64,000 nucleotides of DNA from Shewanella morhuae (GCF_900156405.1 NZ_FTNN01000001.1:84332-148331); one strand, 5' to 3'. Shown: positions 39,045-50,568, numbered from the stretch's first letter. Translations and numbers: made by a program. The notes: generated by a model not told the origin, from the sequence alone.

Positions 39045-40010
39045 TTACTTAACTTCTTTACCTTGGGCCTGTAGATCCGCATGGTAACTTGAGCGCACTA
39101 ACGGGCCACAGGCTGCATGGGTAAAGCCTAGCTCATCGGCTAAGGCTTTCAGCTCGTCAAACTCAGCTGGTGGCACATAACGTTCAACCGGTAAGTGGAA
39201 TTTCGACGGTTGTAGATATTGGCCTAAGGTGAGCATTTCAACGTTGTGGGCGCGTAAGTCTCGTAATACCTGTGCGATTTCTTCATTGGTTTCACCTAAA
39301 CCCATCATCAGGCCAGATTTAGTCGGCACATTTGGATGACGTTCTTTAAAGCGTTTGAGCAAATCGAGCGACCATTGGTAGTTAGCACCAGGGCGCGCTT
39401 TACGATAATGCATTGGCGCTGTTTCTAAGTTGTGGTTGAACACATCTGGTGGCTCAGTCGATAAGATATCTAACGCTGCATCGATACGACCACGGAAATC
39501 GGGTACTAAGGTTTCAATCTTGATCGTGGGATTGAGTTTACGAATTTCGCGGATACAATCGGCAAAATGTTGCGCGCCACCATCACGTAAGTCATCACGA
39601 TCTACTGAGGTGATAACCACGTATTTCAGCTTCATATCGCGGATAGTTTGCGCCAATTTAACTGGCTCTTCAGCATCTGGTTTAAGTGGGCGGCCATGGG
39701 CAACGTCGCAAAATGGGCAACGACGAGTACAAATTGCGCCCAAAATCATAAAGGTAGCTGTGCCGTGGTTAAAGCATTCTGCTAGGTTAGGGCAAGAAGC
39801 CTCTTCACATACCGAGTGCAGACCATTGGAGCGCAGTGCTTGTTTGATTTCTAAAATACGTTGATTCGATGCTGGTAGTTTTACCCGTAACCAATCGGGT
39901 TTACGCAACATAGTATCGCGTTCAGAAGGAACGATTTTAATTGGAATACGAGATACTTTATCGGCATCTCTTAATTTTACACCGGGTTGTAAACGTTCAG
40001 GCCTATTCAT
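39045..40010 (-). CDS. lipA: Lipoyl synthase
   Basis: A radical SAM enzyme of 321 residues that inserts two sulfurs into octanoylated E2/H proteins. It has the auxiliary cluster cysteines in [13 protein letters not shown], the radical-SAM CxxxCxxC in CTRRCPFC, and the C-terminal RSSYHA serine. It works with LipB, whose gene overlaps by four bases (ATGA-type). End of the leftward cell-wall/lipoate block. Confidence 0.98.
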   Translation of the reverse strand: MNRPERLQPGVKLRDADKVSRIPIKIVPSERDTMLRKPDWLRVKLPASNQRILEIKQALRSNGLHSVCEEASCPNLAECFNHGTATFMILGAICTRRCPFCDVAHGRPLKPDAEEPVKLAQTIRDMKLKYVVITSVDRDDLRDGGAQHFADCIREIRKLNPTIKIETLVPDFRGRIDAALDILSTEPPDVFNHNLETAPMHYRKARPGANYQWSLDLLKRFKERHPNVPTKSGLMMGLGETNEEIAQVLRDLRAHNVEMLTLGQYLQPSKFHLPVERYVPPAEFDELKALADELGFTHAACGPLVRSSYHADLQAQGKEVK

Positions 40011-40660
40011 GACGCGGCTAATCCTTGATGATGAACTAGATGTTGATAGCCCAGTAATTGGCTAAAAGTAAGGGTAAGTTGTTCGCCGGCTTCGGTCACC
40101 GTTTTGGGTCCATCAAGCTCTTTACATTGCACCATTTCAAGACCGGCATAACCACAAGGGTTGATACGGCGAAATGGCGCTAAATCCATGTCGACATTGA
40201 GGGCTAATCCATGGAATGAACAGCCTTTACGAATGCGCAATCCTAGGGAGGCGATTTTGCGTTCATTCACATACACGCCCGGCGCATCGGCCTTGGCATA
40301 AGCGTTAATATCGTACTTGGCTAGCATATTAACAATGCTTTGCTCTATGTGGGTGACGAGTTGACGTACGCCGACTTTACTACGTTTAATATCAATAAGA
40401 GGATATACCACTAGTTGGCCTGGGCCGTGATAGGTCACTTGACCCCCGCGGTCTACTTGGATAACCGGAATATCACCAGCATTTAAAATATGCTCGCTTT
40501 TACCAGCTTGGCCTTGGGTAAATACGGGAGGATGCTCGACAATCCATAGTTCATCATGGCTTTCGCTGCCCCGCGTATCAGTGTAATGCTGCATTGCATG
40601 CCACACTGATTCATAATCTTGTTTTCCAAGATGTCGAATATGCAAAGTCGTGTCTTGCAA
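40007..40660 (-). CDS. lipB: Octanoyl-[acyl-carrier-protein]:protein N-octanoyltransferase
   Basis: Transfers octanoate from ACP to lipoyl domains. A 217-residue enzyme with [19 protein letters not shown], the lysine in [21 protein letters not shown], and the catalytic cysteine in INPCGYAG. The TTG at 40660 gives an N-terminus aligning with E. coli LipB; another TTG two codons upstream (40666) is the alternative, both near GGGGAGAGG. Followed by lipA with a four-base overlap. Confidence 0.95.
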   Translation of the reverse strand: MQDTTLHIRHLGKQDYESVWHAMQHYTDTRGSESHDELWIVEHPPVFTQGQAGKSEHILNAGDIPVIQVDRGGQVTYHGPGQLVVYPLIDIKRSKVGVRQLVTHIEQSIVNMLAKYDINAYAKADAPGVYVNERKIASLGLRIRKGCSFHGLALNVDMDLAPFRRINPCGYAGLEMVQCKELDGPKTVTEAGEQLTLTFSQLLGYQHLVHHQGLAAS

Positions 40661-40753
40661 GGGCAACCTCTCCCCTTAGAAATGAGTGCTACTATTATAC
40701 GCCTCTTGACCATAAATGTAAGACAGATCACATTTCATGGCCTTGAGAAATAG

Positions 40754-41020
40754 CTATAGTACGCGGCGTACACCATCGATTGCGGCAAGTTCAGTGTACA
40801 AAACTTCGATATGATCTTTGCTGGTAACTGTCACGCGGATAGTGATGGAGTGATAGCTACCTTTGCTCGATATTCTGGTCGAGGGTGAGTAATCACCTGG
40901 AGCGTGTTTTTGAACTACTGCCACGACTCTGTCAGTTAACGTTTCATGGGCTTCACCGACAACCTTGAAAGGAAATGCACAGGGGAAATCCATCAGTTCA
41001 TCAAATTTAGTGTCTAACAT
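40754..41020 (-). CDS. ybeD: YbeD family protein (DUF493)
   Basis: An 88-residue ferredoxin-fold protein with [19 protein letters not shown] at the start and [10 protein letters not shown] in the middle; the family includes E. coli YbeD and is found beside lipB in many gammaproteobacteria, though no activity has been established. It lies between dacA and lipB on the same strand. Confidence 0.9.
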   Translation of the reverse strand: MLDTKFDELMDFPCAFPFKVVGEAHETLTDRVVAVVQKHAPGDYSPSTRISSKGSYHSITIRVTVTSKDHIEVLYTELAAIDGVRRVL

Positions 41021-41099
41021 GCTCTGTACTCTTAGCGGCTATATTGGGATATATATGGTGACGATTATAACTGATTCAAGGGTGATACACTCCCCAAAA

Positions 41100-41128
41100 A
41101 ATAAAGCCACCTAAAGGTGGCTTTATTT
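41100..41128 (-). terminator. Terminator after dacA
   Basis: AAAGCCACCT/AGGTGGCTTT hairpin with A and T runs on either side, 13 bases after the dacA stop. It may reduce read-through into ybeD-lipB-lipA. Confidence 0.8.
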
Positions 41129-41140
41129 ATGGGATTAGAC

Positions 41141-42313
41141 TTAGCTAAACCAACCTGAAAACAGTTGTTTGAAGTAATCAACTAATTTGCTAAACCAGCT
41201 ACCTTCGTTGACTTCTTGTAATGTCACTAACGGGAATTGAGCGATATCTTTACCGTCAAGTTGGAAGAATAAACGGCCTACAGTCTCACCTTTCTTTAAT
41301 GGCGCATCTAATGGCTTAGTGAGCTCAAAATTCGCTTTTAAGTCTTTACCGCGGCCACGGTTGATGGTGATCGGTGTGTCAGTTGCCACGCCTAAATCAA
41401 CAGTGCTCTTGTCACCGTACCAAATTGGTTGAGTGATAAAGCTGTCGCCCGCTTTATAAGGTGTCACAGTTTCAAAAAAGCGGAAACCGTAGGTTAATAA
41501 TTTCTTGCTTTCAGCTTTACGAGCTGACTCACTTTGAGTGCCCATCACCACAGACACTAAGCGCATACCGTCTTTAGTCGCAGAGGCGACTAAGTTGTAA
41601 CCTGCTCCTGAAGTATGGCCAGTTTTGATACCGTCTACGTTCATGCTGTTATCCCACAACAAACCATTACGGTTATATTGTTTGATACCATTGAATGTAT
41701 AAAATTTTTCGCTGTAGACGCGATACTCTTCTGGTACGTCACGAATTAACGCAGCGCCCAATAATGCCATATCATAGGCGGTCGATTTGTGGTTTTCAGC
41801 GTCCAAACCGTGGGAATTTTCGAAGTAGCTATCACGCATACCAAGTTGTTTCGCCCATGAATTCATCATATCAACGAAAGCGCCCTCAGTACCGGCGATA
41901 TGCTCTGCCATGGCTACACACGCATCGTTGCCTGACTGAATAATAATTCCACGGTTTAAATCACCCACTTTTACCGTTGTGCCGACTTCGATGAACATCT
42001 TAGATGAATCAGGGAAGTTTTTGGACCACGCATTTTTACTGATTGTTACATCATCTTCGGCAGACACATTGCCCGCTTTCATTTCTTGACCGATAACATA
42101 ACTGGTCATCATCTTGGTTAAGCTGGCAGGATTTAGACTTTCGTATGCGTTACTTTCAGTAATTATCTGGCCCGAATTATAATCCATCAAGACGTAAGCC
42201 TTGGCGGCAACTGCAGGCGCATCAGGTGTAATAACAGGCTGCGCAGCATAAGCGGGGAGTGAAACACTGGAAATTAGCAGCAATGTTTTAATGGGACTTT
42301 TTACAAAATTCAT
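41141..42313 (-). CDS. dacA: D-alanyl-D-alanine carboxypeptidase (PBP5)
   Basis: A 390-residue penicillin-binding protein that trims pentapeptides in the periplasm. Signal peptide (about 1-23), then SLTKMM (SxxK nucleophile), SGNDACVAM (SxN), and KTGHTSGAGYN (KTG), plus a C-terminal domain ending in an amphipathic membrane anchor. The start is set at the second of two adjacent ATGs (42313) because it opens the signal peptide; the frame up to 42418 adds 35 non-family residues. Placed with mrdA, mrdB, mltB and rlpA. Confidence 0.95.
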   Translation of the reverse strand: MNFVKSPIKTLLLISSVSLPAYAAQPVITPDAPAVAAKAYVLMDYNSGQIITESNAYESLNPASLTKMMTSYVIGQEMKAGNVSAEDDVTISKNAWSKNFPDSSKMFIEVGTTVKVGDLNRGIIIQSGNDACVAMAEHIAGTEGAFVDMMNSWAKQLGMRDSYFENSHGLDAENHKSTAYDMALLGAALIRDVPEEYRVYSEKFYTFNGIKQYNRNGLLWDNSMNVDGIKTGHTSGAGYNLVASATKDGMRLVSVVMGTQSESARKAESKKLLTYGFRFFETVTPYKAGDSFITQPIWYGDKSTVDLGVATDTPITINRGRGKDLKANFELTKPLDAPLKKGETVGRLFFQLDGKDIAQFPLVTLQEVNEGSWFSKLVDYFKQLFSGWFS

Positions 42314-42456
42314 CATTAACTGGGCACGTCTTTTGGTTATATTAAATGGAAAGGATTCGAGAAGATCTTCAACAGTGTACCACTTTCGGACAGTAGTTTT
42401 TAGTGAAGGTTCCTTCATCTCTATTTTAAATCTATTCTTGTCAGAGCAAATAATGA

Positions 42457-43317
42457 TTACTCATGGACGATATAACTCTGAGGAAAACCATTTTGCTGAA
42501 CTTTATTTAGCAACTTTTCGGCTAACTCAGGCTGCCCGATAGGGCCTAACTGTAGTCTAAACATGTTGTTTACGGCCTGTACACGGGTCTTAACTTGATA
42601 TTTTTGTTCAAGACTTTTTGCCATGGCATTCAGTTTTGGCTTATCTTTTGAGGCGACTAATTGAACGTAATGATGGCCAGTATCCTGTGCACTCGCCATA
42701 CCTGAATAGGTTGCGGCTTCACTACCAATATAGATCACATCTAATTTTATCCGTGCGGTGCCAGTACCCAACATACCAAGCTTATAGGCCGCGGCGTAGG
42801 ATACATCGAGTATACGATCCGAATGGAATGGTCCTCGATCGTTAATACGAATGATGACCTGTCGATTGTTATCTAAATTGGTAACCCTAGCGTAACTGGG
42901 TAATGGCAGTGTTTTATGGGCGCCGGACATAGAATACATGTCGTAGGGTTCACCATTAGAAGTCTCGTAGCCGTGGAATTTTTCTCCATACCAAGAGGCG
43001 CGGCCCGTATCACTATAGCCTTGGCCTGTATTCATCACCGTATACGATTCGTCATACACGGTATAAGGTTTATTACCGCGGCGACTATAGGATTCAAATT
43101 TAGGTACTGCGTTTTGCACATGATCCACATTCGGTGGATTAAGCGGCAGTTTGTCGTTTTTCAGCGAATATCGACCCTTATTAGGATCCATATTTTTTTT
43201 GCTGGCTTTGGTACTGGTAGGGCTCGATTTATTCGTACCTGAGCTTGAAGAACACGCTGCAAGGGCAAAGCACATCATCACAGCCGCAAACGCGAAAAGA
43301 CTATTTTTGAGTTGCAT
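42457..43317 (-). CDS. rlpA: Septal ring lytic transglycosylase RlpA
   Basis: A 286-residue lipoprotein with lipobox FALAAC, a double-psi-beta-barrel domain (about 95-185) with GRASWYGEKFHGYETSNGE and the catalytic NDRGPFHSDRILDVS, and a C-terminal SPOR domain (about 210-286) that binds denuded glycan. It cleaves naked glycan strands at the septum. Its start overlaps the end of mltB by 17 bases. Confidence 0.95.
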   Translation of the reverse strand: MQLKNSLFAFAAVMMCFALAACSSSSGTNKSSPTSTKASKKNMDPNKGRYSLKNDKLPLNPPNVDHVQNAVPKFESYSRRGNKPYTVYDESYTVMNTGQGYSDTGRASWYGEKFHGYETSNGEPYDMYSMSGAHKTLPLPSYARVTNLDNNRQVIIRINDRGPFHSDRILDVSYAAAYKLGMLGTGTARIKLDVIYIGSEAATYSGMASAQDTGHHYVQLVASKDKPKLNAMAKSLEQKYQVKTRVQAVNNMFRLQLGPIGQPELAEKLLNKVQQNGFPQSYIVHE

Positions 43318-44377
43318 GCTGTTCCTTTAATTGTTGGCTAAATTGATAAACGGCCATTGAATACAAAGGACTGCGATTATAGCGAGTAATTACATAAAAG
43401 TTATTTAAGCCAAGCCAATAGTCACTGTGATCCGCTTGCTCAAGTTCAATCAGTAAAGCCTTTTGTGAGATATCGATATCTCTTGAATCTGCTAAAGCTA
43501 AAGTTGGCGTTAAAATATTGGCCACTTTATAGTTTAGCTTTTCACCTGCCCATACTTTGGCTTTGGGCGCAGTTTTGCTGTTATTGACCAAAGGCAGGGC
43601 AACCGGAGCATTGGCTTGCCAACCATGTTGATGGAAATAATTAGCCACACTACCAATGGCATCCTCTGGACTTTGTAATAAATTACGGTTACCACTATTA
43701 TCGAAATCGACGGCGTAATGGCGGTAGCTTGAGGGTATAAATTGCCCGTAGCCCATAGCACCCGCATAGGAACCTTTAAGGTTATTAATATCTAAGTGTT
43801 CTTCTTTGACTAAGGCCATTAACTCACCAAATTCTTTACGGAAAAAGGTGGCTCGAGGTGGGTAGTGGAACCCTAAAGTATAGAGAGCATCAATAACAGG
43901 GTAATTACCCATGTATTGGCCGTAGAAGGTTTCAATTCCGATAATGGCAACAATAATTTGCGGGTCAACCTGGTACTTAGCCGCGGCTTTAGCAATGGTT
44001 TTCTCGTGTTTTTTCCAAAACGCGAGCCCAGCATCAAGACGCTTTTCAGTTAAGAATATGGGGTAGTAGACATGCCAAGGCTTGGCTTCCCAAGGTCGAG
44101 TCATCGCATCGATAACGCCTTGGTTATATTTTGCTTTGTTAAGGAAGGTGAGCACCTCTGTGCGCGTAAAACCTTGTTTAATTTGCGCTTGAACAAACTC
44201 TTCTTTTAGTAATTCAGGGATCATCGGAGCAGGAGTATTAACCGCCTCAATAACCGTTGGCGTACTTGTTAGTGCGGTTTTCGGCGGTGTTGGTTCATGT
44301 GCGGTTGTGCATGCGACTAGACATGAACTGACACAAAAAAGACCTAGTGGAGCCAAATAAGCTCGAAGAATAGGCAT
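43301..44377 (-). CDS. mltB: Membrane-bound lytic murein transglycosylase B
   Basis: A 358-residue lipoprotein (lipobox LVAC) of the SLT family 3 type. The catalytic glutamate is in AIIGIETFYGQYMGNY, followed by LGFHYPPRATFFRKEF and GAMGYGQFIPSSYRHYAVD. It cuts glycan chains with 1,6-anhydro ends and acts with PBPs during wall turnover. It lies 16 bases downstream of rodA. Confidence 0.95.
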   Translation of the reverse strand: MPILRAYLAPLGLFCVSSCLVACTTAHEPTPPKTALTSTPTVIEAVNTPAPMIPELLKEEFVQAQIKQGFTRTEVLTFLNKAKYNQGVIDAMTRPWEAKPWHVYYPIFLTEKRLDAGLAFWKKHEKTIAKAAAKYQVDPQIIVAIIGIETFYGQYMGNYPVIDALYTLGFHYPPRATFFRKEFGELMALVKEEHLDINNLKGSYAGAMGYGQFIPSSYRHYAVDFDNSGNRNLLQSPEDAIGSVANYFHQHGWQANAPVALPLVNNSKTAPKAKVWAGEKLNYKVANILTPTLALADSRDIDISQKALLIELEQADHSDYWLGLNNFYVITRYNRSPLYSMAVYQFSQQLKEQHATQK

Positions 44378-44393
44378 AAAAAAGTCCCTAAAA

Positions 44394-45500
44394 TTATCTA
44401 TCTACAAAACGTCTATGGGTATGAATGCTCATAAGAATGCCAAACCCTGTCATCAATGTCAGCATGGAAGTTCCACCATAACTCACAAGGGGCAGTGGTA
44501 CACCCACCACAGGCAGGATACCTGAAACCATGCCAATATTCACAAAAACATAAACGAAGAAGGTCAATGTGATACTACCAGCGAGTAGACGTGCGAAACT
44601 GGTTTGCGCCTGAGAGGCGATGACTAAACCGCGACCTATGATGTACAGATACATAATGAGCAGCAAGATACTTCCGACTAAACCAAACTCTTCACCTATC
44701 ACCGCAAAGATAAAATCAGTATGGCGCTCAGGAATAAACTCGAGTTGTGACTGAGTTCCATCAAGCCAGCCTTTACCCCAGAGTCCACCGGAACCAATAG
44801 CAATTTTTGACTGAATAATGTGATAACCCGCACCGAGAGGATCTTGCTCGGGATCAAGCAGAGTTAATACCCGTGTTCTTTGGTAATCGTGCATCAAGAA
44901 ATACCAAAGAATGGGCAGAAACGCTAAGACTGCTACAGTAAAACTGCCTAGAATAGCCCAATTCATTCCGGATAAAAACAGCACAAAAATACCAGATGCT
45001 GCGACCAAAATCGAGGTGCCTAAATCGGGTTGTTTAGCAATTAGCAGTGTAGGGACGAGTAAGATCACTGCGGCGCCTGCAAGGTAGCGTTTTTTGGGTG
45101 GCAGAGGAAACTTACTGATATACCAAGCCATAGTAATGGGGAAGGCGAGTTTTATCAGCTCTGAGGGTTGAAATTCCATAAAACCTAAGTTCAACCAACG
45201 CTGGGCGCCTTTGTTTATTTCACCAAAGAAGTGCACCCCAAGGAGCAAAACGATCCCCGCTAGGTAAATAGGTAATGCCCAACGCTTCAGTGCTTCTGGG
45301 TTAATTTGCGCCATAGTGAACATGATGCCCAGCGACAACAGCATGCGAAGCAATTGTCGCTCCATCATCTCGAGATCTTCACCGCTGGCAGAATAAATAA
45401 CGAACAAACCAAAGATCATTACGACGAGTAGACCAAGCAATAATGGCACATCGATATGCAGGCGTTGCCAGAGGGTTTGATGTTGACTGTGGCGACTCAT
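44394..45500 (-). CDS. mrdB: Rod-shape SEDS peptidoglycan glycosyltransferase RodA
   Basis: A 368-residue, ten-helix SEDS polymerase; the partner of PBP2 in lateral wall growth. Seen: FVIYSASG near the start, [15 protein letters not shown] (catalytic Asp region), [17 protein letters not shown] and [14 protein letters not shown]. The ATG at 45500 overlaps the mrdA TGA (ATGA), coupling translation of the pair. Confidence 0.96.
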   Translation of the reverse strand: MSRHSQHQTLWQRLHIDVPLLLGLLVVMIFGLFVIYSASGEDLEMMERQLLRMLLSLGIMFTMAQINPEALKRWALPIYLAGIVLLLGVHFFGEINKGAQRWLNLGFMEFQPSELIKLAFPITMAWYISKFPLPPKKRYLAGAAVILLVPTLLIAKQPDLGTSILVAASGIFVLFLSGMNWAILGSFTVAVLAFLPILWYFLMHDYQRTRVLTLLDPEQDPLGAGYHIIQSKIAIGSGGLWGKGWLDGTQSQLEFIPERHTDFIFAVIGEEFGLVGSILLLIMYLYIIGRGLVIASQAQTSFARLLAGSITLTFFVYVFVNIGMVSGILPVVGVPLPLVSYGGTSMLTLMTGFGILMSIHTHRRFVDR

Positions 45501-47353
45501 GGTGTGGTTTTCCAAGTATCTCTAAGCATATATTCATCGAGTATGGCGCGGGCAACAGGGCCGGCATTTGCGCCGCCCCAACCTGCGTTTTCCATCACGA
45601 CAGAAATAACAATTTTGGGGTCTTCGAAGGGCGCATAGGCCACAACTAAGGCATTATCGCGAAAGTGTTCAGCAATCTTGCTGGCATCGTATTTGGTATT
45701 TTCAGCTACGCCAATCACCTGCGCCGTACCGGTTTTCATCGCAGCCGTATAAGGCGCATCAGTAAAGCGTGATTTATGAGCTGTTTGACGCATGGCTTCG
45801 TTAATAATATTCCAGTTACGCGCATTTTTTAGCTCAATGGGCGGCAATTCATTAATCGGCGAATCTTCAGTCGTGGTATTGCTTTTAACCGCTCTTAGTA
45901 AATGGGGTGGAAAACGGCGGCCTTTGTTAGCCATAATACCTACCGCATTAGCCAGTTGTAATGGCGTTGCTGTCCAGTAACCTTGGCCAATTCCCACAGA
46001 TATGGTGTCACCAATATACCAAGCTTGGTTGTATTTCAATCGTTTCCATTCTTTAGACGGCATATTACCGGCCGACTCTTCAAAAATATCAATACCGGTA
46101 TTTTGACCAAAGCCAAATTGCTCCATAAATCGGGCAATATGATCGACGCCAACCTTATAAGCGAGTTCGTAGAAAAAGGTATCGCAGGATTCTGTAATGG
46201 CATTATAAACATTGACCCAACCGTGACCCCAACGTTTCCAGTCTCGGTATTTACGCTCAACGCCAGGAATTTGCCAGAAACCGGGATCCCATACACGAGT
46301 ATTTTCCGTAATGGCTTTCTCATCTAAGCCAAGCAGTGCGAGGTGAGGTTTGATAGTCGATGCCGGTGCATATTGGCCTTGAGTCGCCCGGTTGATTAAA
46401 GGGCGTGACTTATCATTGAGTAACGCGCTGTAATCTTTATTATTAATCCCTTGTACAAACTGGTTTGGATCGTAACTTGGGCTCGATACCATGGCTAAAA
46501 TACCGCCATCACGGGGATCAATAGCCACAATAGAACCGCGCAAACCACTGAGTAACTCAACGGCTTTTTGTTGTAGTTTGAGATCTAAAGTGAGGTAAAT
46601 ATCTTGGCCAGGTTCCGGTGGAACAATTTTTAAGGTACGAATTGCGCGGCCACGGTTATTAACTTCTTCTTCTAAATGCCCGGGTTTACCGTGTAGTAAT
46701 GCTTCATAAAATTTTTCAACGCCTTGTTTGCCCATATCCTTAGTCGCGGCATAGTTTTTCCATAAATCACTGCGCTCTAATTGGGCTCTGTCGCGGGTAT
46801 TTATTTTGCCAACATAACCCAATACATGAGTGATCTGTGGACCGTAGGGATAATTCCGTTTCAGACCTGCTTCGACGGTAATGCCAGGAAATAAATGTTG
46901 GTTCACGCTAAAAATTGCGACTTGCTCTTCGGTGAGCTGATTTTTTAGTGTCAGTGGTTTGAAACGGCGATGAAATTTTAGCGCCTCGGTAAAGGTTTCG
47001 CGTTCATCCTCACTGATCTCTATTAATTTGCCTAATTCATCTAAGGTATTAGACATATTACTGATTTTTTCAGGCACGATATCGAGGGAGTAAAAAGGTA
47101 AATTCTCAGCTAAGAGCACACCGTTACGATCGTAAATAAGGCCACGACTTGGTGCAATCGGGACAACGCGGATACGGTTATCGTTAGAGCGAGTTGCATA
47201 ATCTCTATAAGATTCAACCTGTAAGTGATAAAGGTTGGCCACTAATACGCTTAATAGAGCAAAAACGGAAAAAAAAGTGAATAGCGCTCGGCGCTTAAAA
47301 AGAGACGCCTCTGCGGCGTGATCATGCATTGTTATCCGCTTTTTTGGCGACAC
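45497..47353 (-). CDS. mrdA: Penicillin-binding protein 2 (elongasome transpeptidase)
   Basis: A 618-residue class B PBP: a cytoplasmic tail, one membrane helix (about 28-48), pedestal domain, and transpeptidase domain with ASTIKP (SxxK), ESCDTF (SxN variant) and KTGTAQV. It cross-links lateral peptidoglycan with RodA. The start GTG at 47353 has CCGGAGA upstream; ATG 47329 ([11 protein letters not shown]) is a plausible shorter start. Co-transcribed with mrdB and downstream of rlmH. Confidence 0.95.
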   Translation of the reverse strand: MSPKKRITMHDHAAEASLFKRRALFTFFSVFALLSVLVANLYHLQVESYRDYATRSNDNRIRVVPIAPSRGLIYDRNGVLLAENLPFYSLDIVPEKISNMSNTLDELGKLIEISEDERETFTEALKFHRRFKPLTLKNQLTEEQVAIFSVNQHLFPGITVEAGLKRNYPYGPQITHVLGYVGKINTRDRAQLERSDLWKNYAATKDMGKQGVEKFYEALLHGKPGHLEEEVNNRGRAIRTLKIVPPEPGQDIYLTLDLKLQQKAVELLSGLRGSIVAIDPRDGGILAMVSSPSYDPNQFVQGINNKDYSALLNDKSRPLINRATQGQYAPASTIKPHLALLGLDEKAITENTRVWDPGFWQIPGVERKYRDWKRWGHGWVNVYNAITESCDTFFYELAYKVGVDHIARFMEQFGFGQNTGIDIFEESAGNMPSKEWKRLKYNQAWYIGDTISVGIGQGYWTATPLQLANAVGIMANKGRRFPPHLLRAVKSNTTTEDSPINELPPIELKNARNWNIINEAMRQTAHKSRFTDAPYTAAMKTGTAQVIGVAENTKYDASKIAEHFRDNALVVAYAPFEDPKIVISVVMENAGWGGANAGPVARAILDEYMLRDTWKTTP

Positions 47354-47414
47354 TTATGCTATCTCCGGCTGATCCCATGACGGGTGACTGACACTCGTTA
47401 ACATCAAGATCCCG

Positions 47415-47885
47415 CTATTCTCTATGGTAGGGGTGATTCGTGTTCACGCTCCACGCGCGATACAAACTTTCGGCGACCACAACCCGCACAAGTGGATGGG
47501 GTAAGGTTAATGCAGACAGGCACCAACTTTGATTTGCCGCTTCTTTGCAGGCTGGCGCTAATCCTTCTGGTCCGCCAATGAGTAAACTAACGTCGCGACC
47601 ATCGAGTTGCCATTTAGTCATTGCGGTTGCCAGCTCGGGAGTCGTCCAGTTTTTACCCGGAAGATCTAAACTAACAATATGATTACCTTTGGGAATAGTT
47701 GCCAACATTTGTTCGCCTTCCTTTTGCAGGATCCGGACAATGTCGGCATTTTTCCCCCGCTTTCCAGCGGGTATTTCGATGAGCTCCAGCGCCATATCAC
47801 GGGGAAAGCGGCGCTGGTATTCTTCGAAACCACGGGTAACCCAATCGGGCATCCGTGTTCCTACTGCGATGAGCTGCAACTTCAT
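47415..47885 (-). CDS. rlmH: 23S rRNA pseudouridine-1915 N3-methyltransferase
   Basis: A 156-residue SPOUT methyltransferase that methylates pseudouridine 1915 in assembled 70S ribosomes: [20 protein letters not shown] at the start, [11 protein letters not shown] and the C-terminal [20 protein letters not shown] knot. Its start overlaps the last base of rsfS, so translation is coupled. Confidence 0.97.
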   Translation of the reverse strand: MKLQLIAVGTRMPDWVTRGFEEYQRRFPRDMALELIEIPAGKRGKNADIVRILQKEGEQMLATIPKGNHIVSLDLPGKNWTTPELATAMTKWQLDGRDVSLLIGGPEGLAPACKEAANQSWCLSALTLPHPLVRVVVAESLYRAWSVNTNHPYHRE

Positions 47886-48214
47886 CAGTCTTGCTTTTCT
47901 GACCAGAGTTTTTCAAGCTGGTAGTATTCACGGGTTTGATCTTGCATAACGTGCAGGATCACATCACCCATGTCCACAAGAACCCATTCACTGCTTTCAC
48001 GGCCTTCAACACCTAAAGGTGGAATTCCAGCTTTTTTCGCTTCAACCACAAGGTTTTCGGCGATAGCTTTGACGTGAGTCTTTGACGTACCTGAACATAT
48101 GACCATGTAGTCAGTGATGTTAGATTGCTTGCTGACATCCAGAACAATAACGTCTCTGGCTTTCAAGTCGTCGATCTTGTCGACAACAAATTGTTTTAAT
48201 TCCGCGCTTTGCAC
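47885..48214 (-). CDS. rsfS: Ribosomal silencing factor RsfS
   Basis: A 109-residue protein that binds L14 and keeps 50S from joining 30S during nutrient shortage. [32 protein letters not shown] and GDVILHVMQ match E. coli YbeB closely. The GTG at 48214 follows GAGG and aligns with the E. coli N-terminus; the ATG at 48229 would add five residues. Coupled to rlmH. Confidence 0.95.
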   Translation of the reverse strand: MQSAELKQFVVDKIDDLKARDVIVLDVSKQSNITDYMVICSGTSKTHVKAIAENLVVEAKKAGIPPLGVEGRESSEWVLVDMGDVILHVMQDQTREYYQLEKLWSEKQD

Positions 48215-48321
48215 GCTGGCGTACCTCATTAATTTTAAATAGCGCGGTAGTATACCAGTGTTGTGCCTCGGAATACATTGCCATTGATAGTTGAGTGAGC
48301 GATATCTACTTAAGGTTGGGG

Positions 48322-48963
48322 TTAAGGTAAGTAAAGTCGTTGATTTTGGATGTAATCTAGTGTGATGGGCATCAGTAAATTGGTAGGGATTACACCTTGT
48401 GTCAGTTGTTCACGTATTTGCGTCGAGGAAATATCCTGTGGCGTAACTGTGACGGGGAAAATTAGCCCACAATTTTTTTGTTTATAACTGGCAGGCCTTT
48501 CTAGCGAGCCTTGGCTGCGAGCTGTCAATATCTGCTGCATGGGGTGACTTACATCAAGCTGCCAACCGGGCCGCTGGCAAACCACAATATGCGCAAAGTC
48601 AAACAGGCGTTGCCACTGATACCAGCTTTGCAATTGGATAAACGAATCCATTCCCATGATAAAAAATAGCTCATCTGTAGGGTATAGGTTGTTGAGCTTT
48701 TCAAGCGTGATAACGGTATAGGAAGGAGTATTGCGTTTGGCTTCGATATCGCATAGCTCAAAGCCATCGAGCTGCTGACACACATCATCAACCATTTTAA
48801 GGCGCTGCGCTGTAGTGATATTAGGTTGTTGTTTGTGGGGCGGAATATGGTTAGGCATCAGTAAAACTTTATCTAACGCTAATGCCTGCTTAACCTCCAT
48901 TGCAGGGCGAATATGTCCATAATGGATAGGGTCGAAAGTGCCACCTAAAATACCAATACGCAT
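48322..48963 (-). CDS. nadD: Nicotinate-nucleotide adenylyltransferase
   Basis: Makes nicotinate adenine dinucleotide from NaMN and ATP, a step of NAD synthesis. A 213-residue protein with the nucleotidyltransferase [15 protein letters not shown] (HxGH) at residues 3-17, MPNHIPPHK near 37, and SSTQIREQL (ISSTxxR) near 180. It lies 24 bases downstream of holA. Confidence 0.97.
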   Translation of the reverse strand: MRIGILGGTFDPIHYGHIRPAMEVKQALALDKVLLMPNHIPPHKQQPNITTAQRLKMVDDVCQQLDGFELCDIEAKRNTPSYTVITLEKLNNLYPTDELFFIMGMDSFIQLQSWYQWQRLFDFAHIVVCQRPGWQLDVSHPMQQILTARSQGSLERPASYKQKNCGLIFPVTVTPQDISSTQIREQLTQGVIPTNLLMPITLDYIQNQRLYLP

Positions 48964-48987
48964 ACAAACCCTCTGGTTAGCAGATGA

Positions 48988-50019
48988 TTAGTCAACGGTT
49001 ATATGTGCCAGATGCCGGTGGGCTCTAGGATCAAATAATAGACACAGATGGCTTAGGCCTGTCCAATCCTCTTTACCCTGTTGTTTTAAATTGAGCTCAA
49101 GTTTGGAAGCCAGAGCGAGCATATGCTCGAGCTGTTCAAGGCTAAGACGTTGTAACGCCGCTTGATACAGAGGTTTGCGCTTATCCCAAATCCGATGTTT
49201 GCCCCAAAGTGCGCTCAGCGCCGCGCCTTGAGCTTGTTCGCATTTTAAATTGAATAACAAACCAAGTTCTTTAAACAAGGCCCACAGCAGGATGGGTAAG
49301 GCAGTGCCTTCGCCATTGAGCTGGGTCAGCATATGCTGGGCGCTATTTTGTTTATTATTCAGTAGTGCATCGGTGAGCTGGAATACGGTGAAACGTGACT
49401 GGTCTTCAAAATAGTGGCTAAGTTCATCGGCACTGATAGATTGCGTCGGGCTTAGGAGTTGCAGTAACTGCATAGCTTGGTCGGCCGCCAGTAAATTACC
49501 TTCATACAAGGCATGCAGCATAGCGCGGGCATCAGCTTGTAGATTGAGCTTAAAGTGCTTAATACGGCCATCAAGCCAGCGCATAAACTGCTCGCCCTCG
49601 GGCGTAGCGCAGGGCAGATACATGCCATGGGCATCTAAGGTTTTAAACCATTTACTATTAGTTTGCTCAGTCGCGAGCTTTGGCCCTTCGATAATCAACA
49701 GCATATCGGGATTAGGCGTCTGCAATAGTGCTTGCAGTGTGCTAGAGCCTTCGGCGCCGGGTTTAGCTTGGGGAAGCGTCAGTTCAATCAGGCGCTTACT
49801 GGAAAACAGGCTCATAACCTGCCATTCCTGAGTCAAATCGTGCCAATTAAACCCAGTCTCTTGGATGAGCTGGACTTTTTCATCAAAACCTTGGCGCTTG
49901 GCTAATTGGCGAATTTGATCTTTGCTAGTTTCTATCAACCAAGGATCATCACCAAAAATCATATAGCAAGGCAATAGCTGGTTAAGATGACGGGAGAGTT
50001 GATCGGGATAGACTCTCAT
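48988..50019 (-). CDS. holA: DNA polymerase III delta subunit
   Basis: A 343-residue clamp-loader delta subunit, which opens the beta clamp: YPDQLSRHLNQLLPCYMIFGDDPWLIE at the N-terminus and WALFKELGLLF in the C-terminal helical domain. The lptE-holA-nadD order is conserved in gammaproteobacteria. Confidence 0.96.
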   Translation of the reverse strand: MRVYPDQLSRHLNQLLPCYMIFGDDPWLIETSKDQIRQLAKRQGFDEKVQLIQETGFNWHDLTQEWQVMSLFSSKRLIELTLPQAKPGAEGSSTLQALLQTPNPDMLLIIEGPKLATEQTNSKWFKTLDAHGMYLPCATPEGEQFMRWLDGRIKHFKLNLQADARAMLHALYEGNLLAADQAMQLLQLLSPTQSISADELSHYFEDQSRFTVFQLTDALLNNKQNSAQHMLTQLNGEGTALPILLWALFKELGLLFNLKCEQAQGAALSALWGKHRIWDKRKPLYQAALQRLSLEQLEHMLALASKLELNLKQQGKEDWTGLSHLCLLFDPRAHRHLAHITVD

Positions 50020-50054
50020 TTAATCGTAGTCCCGCATTTAATGATTGCCCTGCA

Positions 50055-50549
50055 TTAATTCACCTCAGTGCCGGCCATTGCTTGCAGAATTTGATCAGCA
50101 GCTTGGATACGCATTTCCTTGGTCAGCAATTCCATTTCGCGGCTCTTTGCTAATGCGGTACGTGGATCGTCTAAATAGTCGCGGCGGATTTCAACCTTAA
50201 AAGGCTGTGCTTCTTTGCCCGGTAGTGCCACAGCAAACTCGACTAAATAAATTAACTCATACTCGGCAACGTTACCCGTGGGATACAAAGATAAGGTCGA
50301 GCGTGCTAAAGAATCGGTGATTAGCCTTAATACCGGAACATCATTGGTCTCCTCAACAACTTTAATATTGTTCAAGCGTAGGCGTTCACGCACTAAGCGG
50401 GTGAGTTCACTGTATTCATCCGCGCTACTCAAACTTAGCTGATTGAGGGCATCAGGGATCTGATAGCTACGTTGAAGCTTAAAACCGCAACCGGTACTGG
50501 TCATGATGACCAGTGCCATGATTGCGAAGCATATGCGTTTGATTAGCAT
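50055..50549 (-). CDS. lptE: LPS-assembly lipoprotein LptE
   Basis: A 164-residue lipoprotein (lipobox STGC near residue 21) that plugs and assembles LptD at the outer membrane. GCGFKLQRSYQIPDALNQLSL is typical of the family, and the leuS-lptE-holA order supports it. It starts 19 bases after leuS. Confidence 0.95.
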   Translation of the reverse strand: MLIKRICFAIMALVIMTSTGCGFKLQRSYQIPDALNQLSLSSADEYSELTRLVRERLRLNNIKVVEETNDVPVLRLITDSLARSTLSLYPTGNVAEYELIYLVEFAVALPGKEAQPFKVEIRRDYLDDPRTALAKSREMELLTKEMRIQAADQILQAMAGTEVN

Positions 50550-50568
50550 AAGTTTTCGCGGTTTCCTA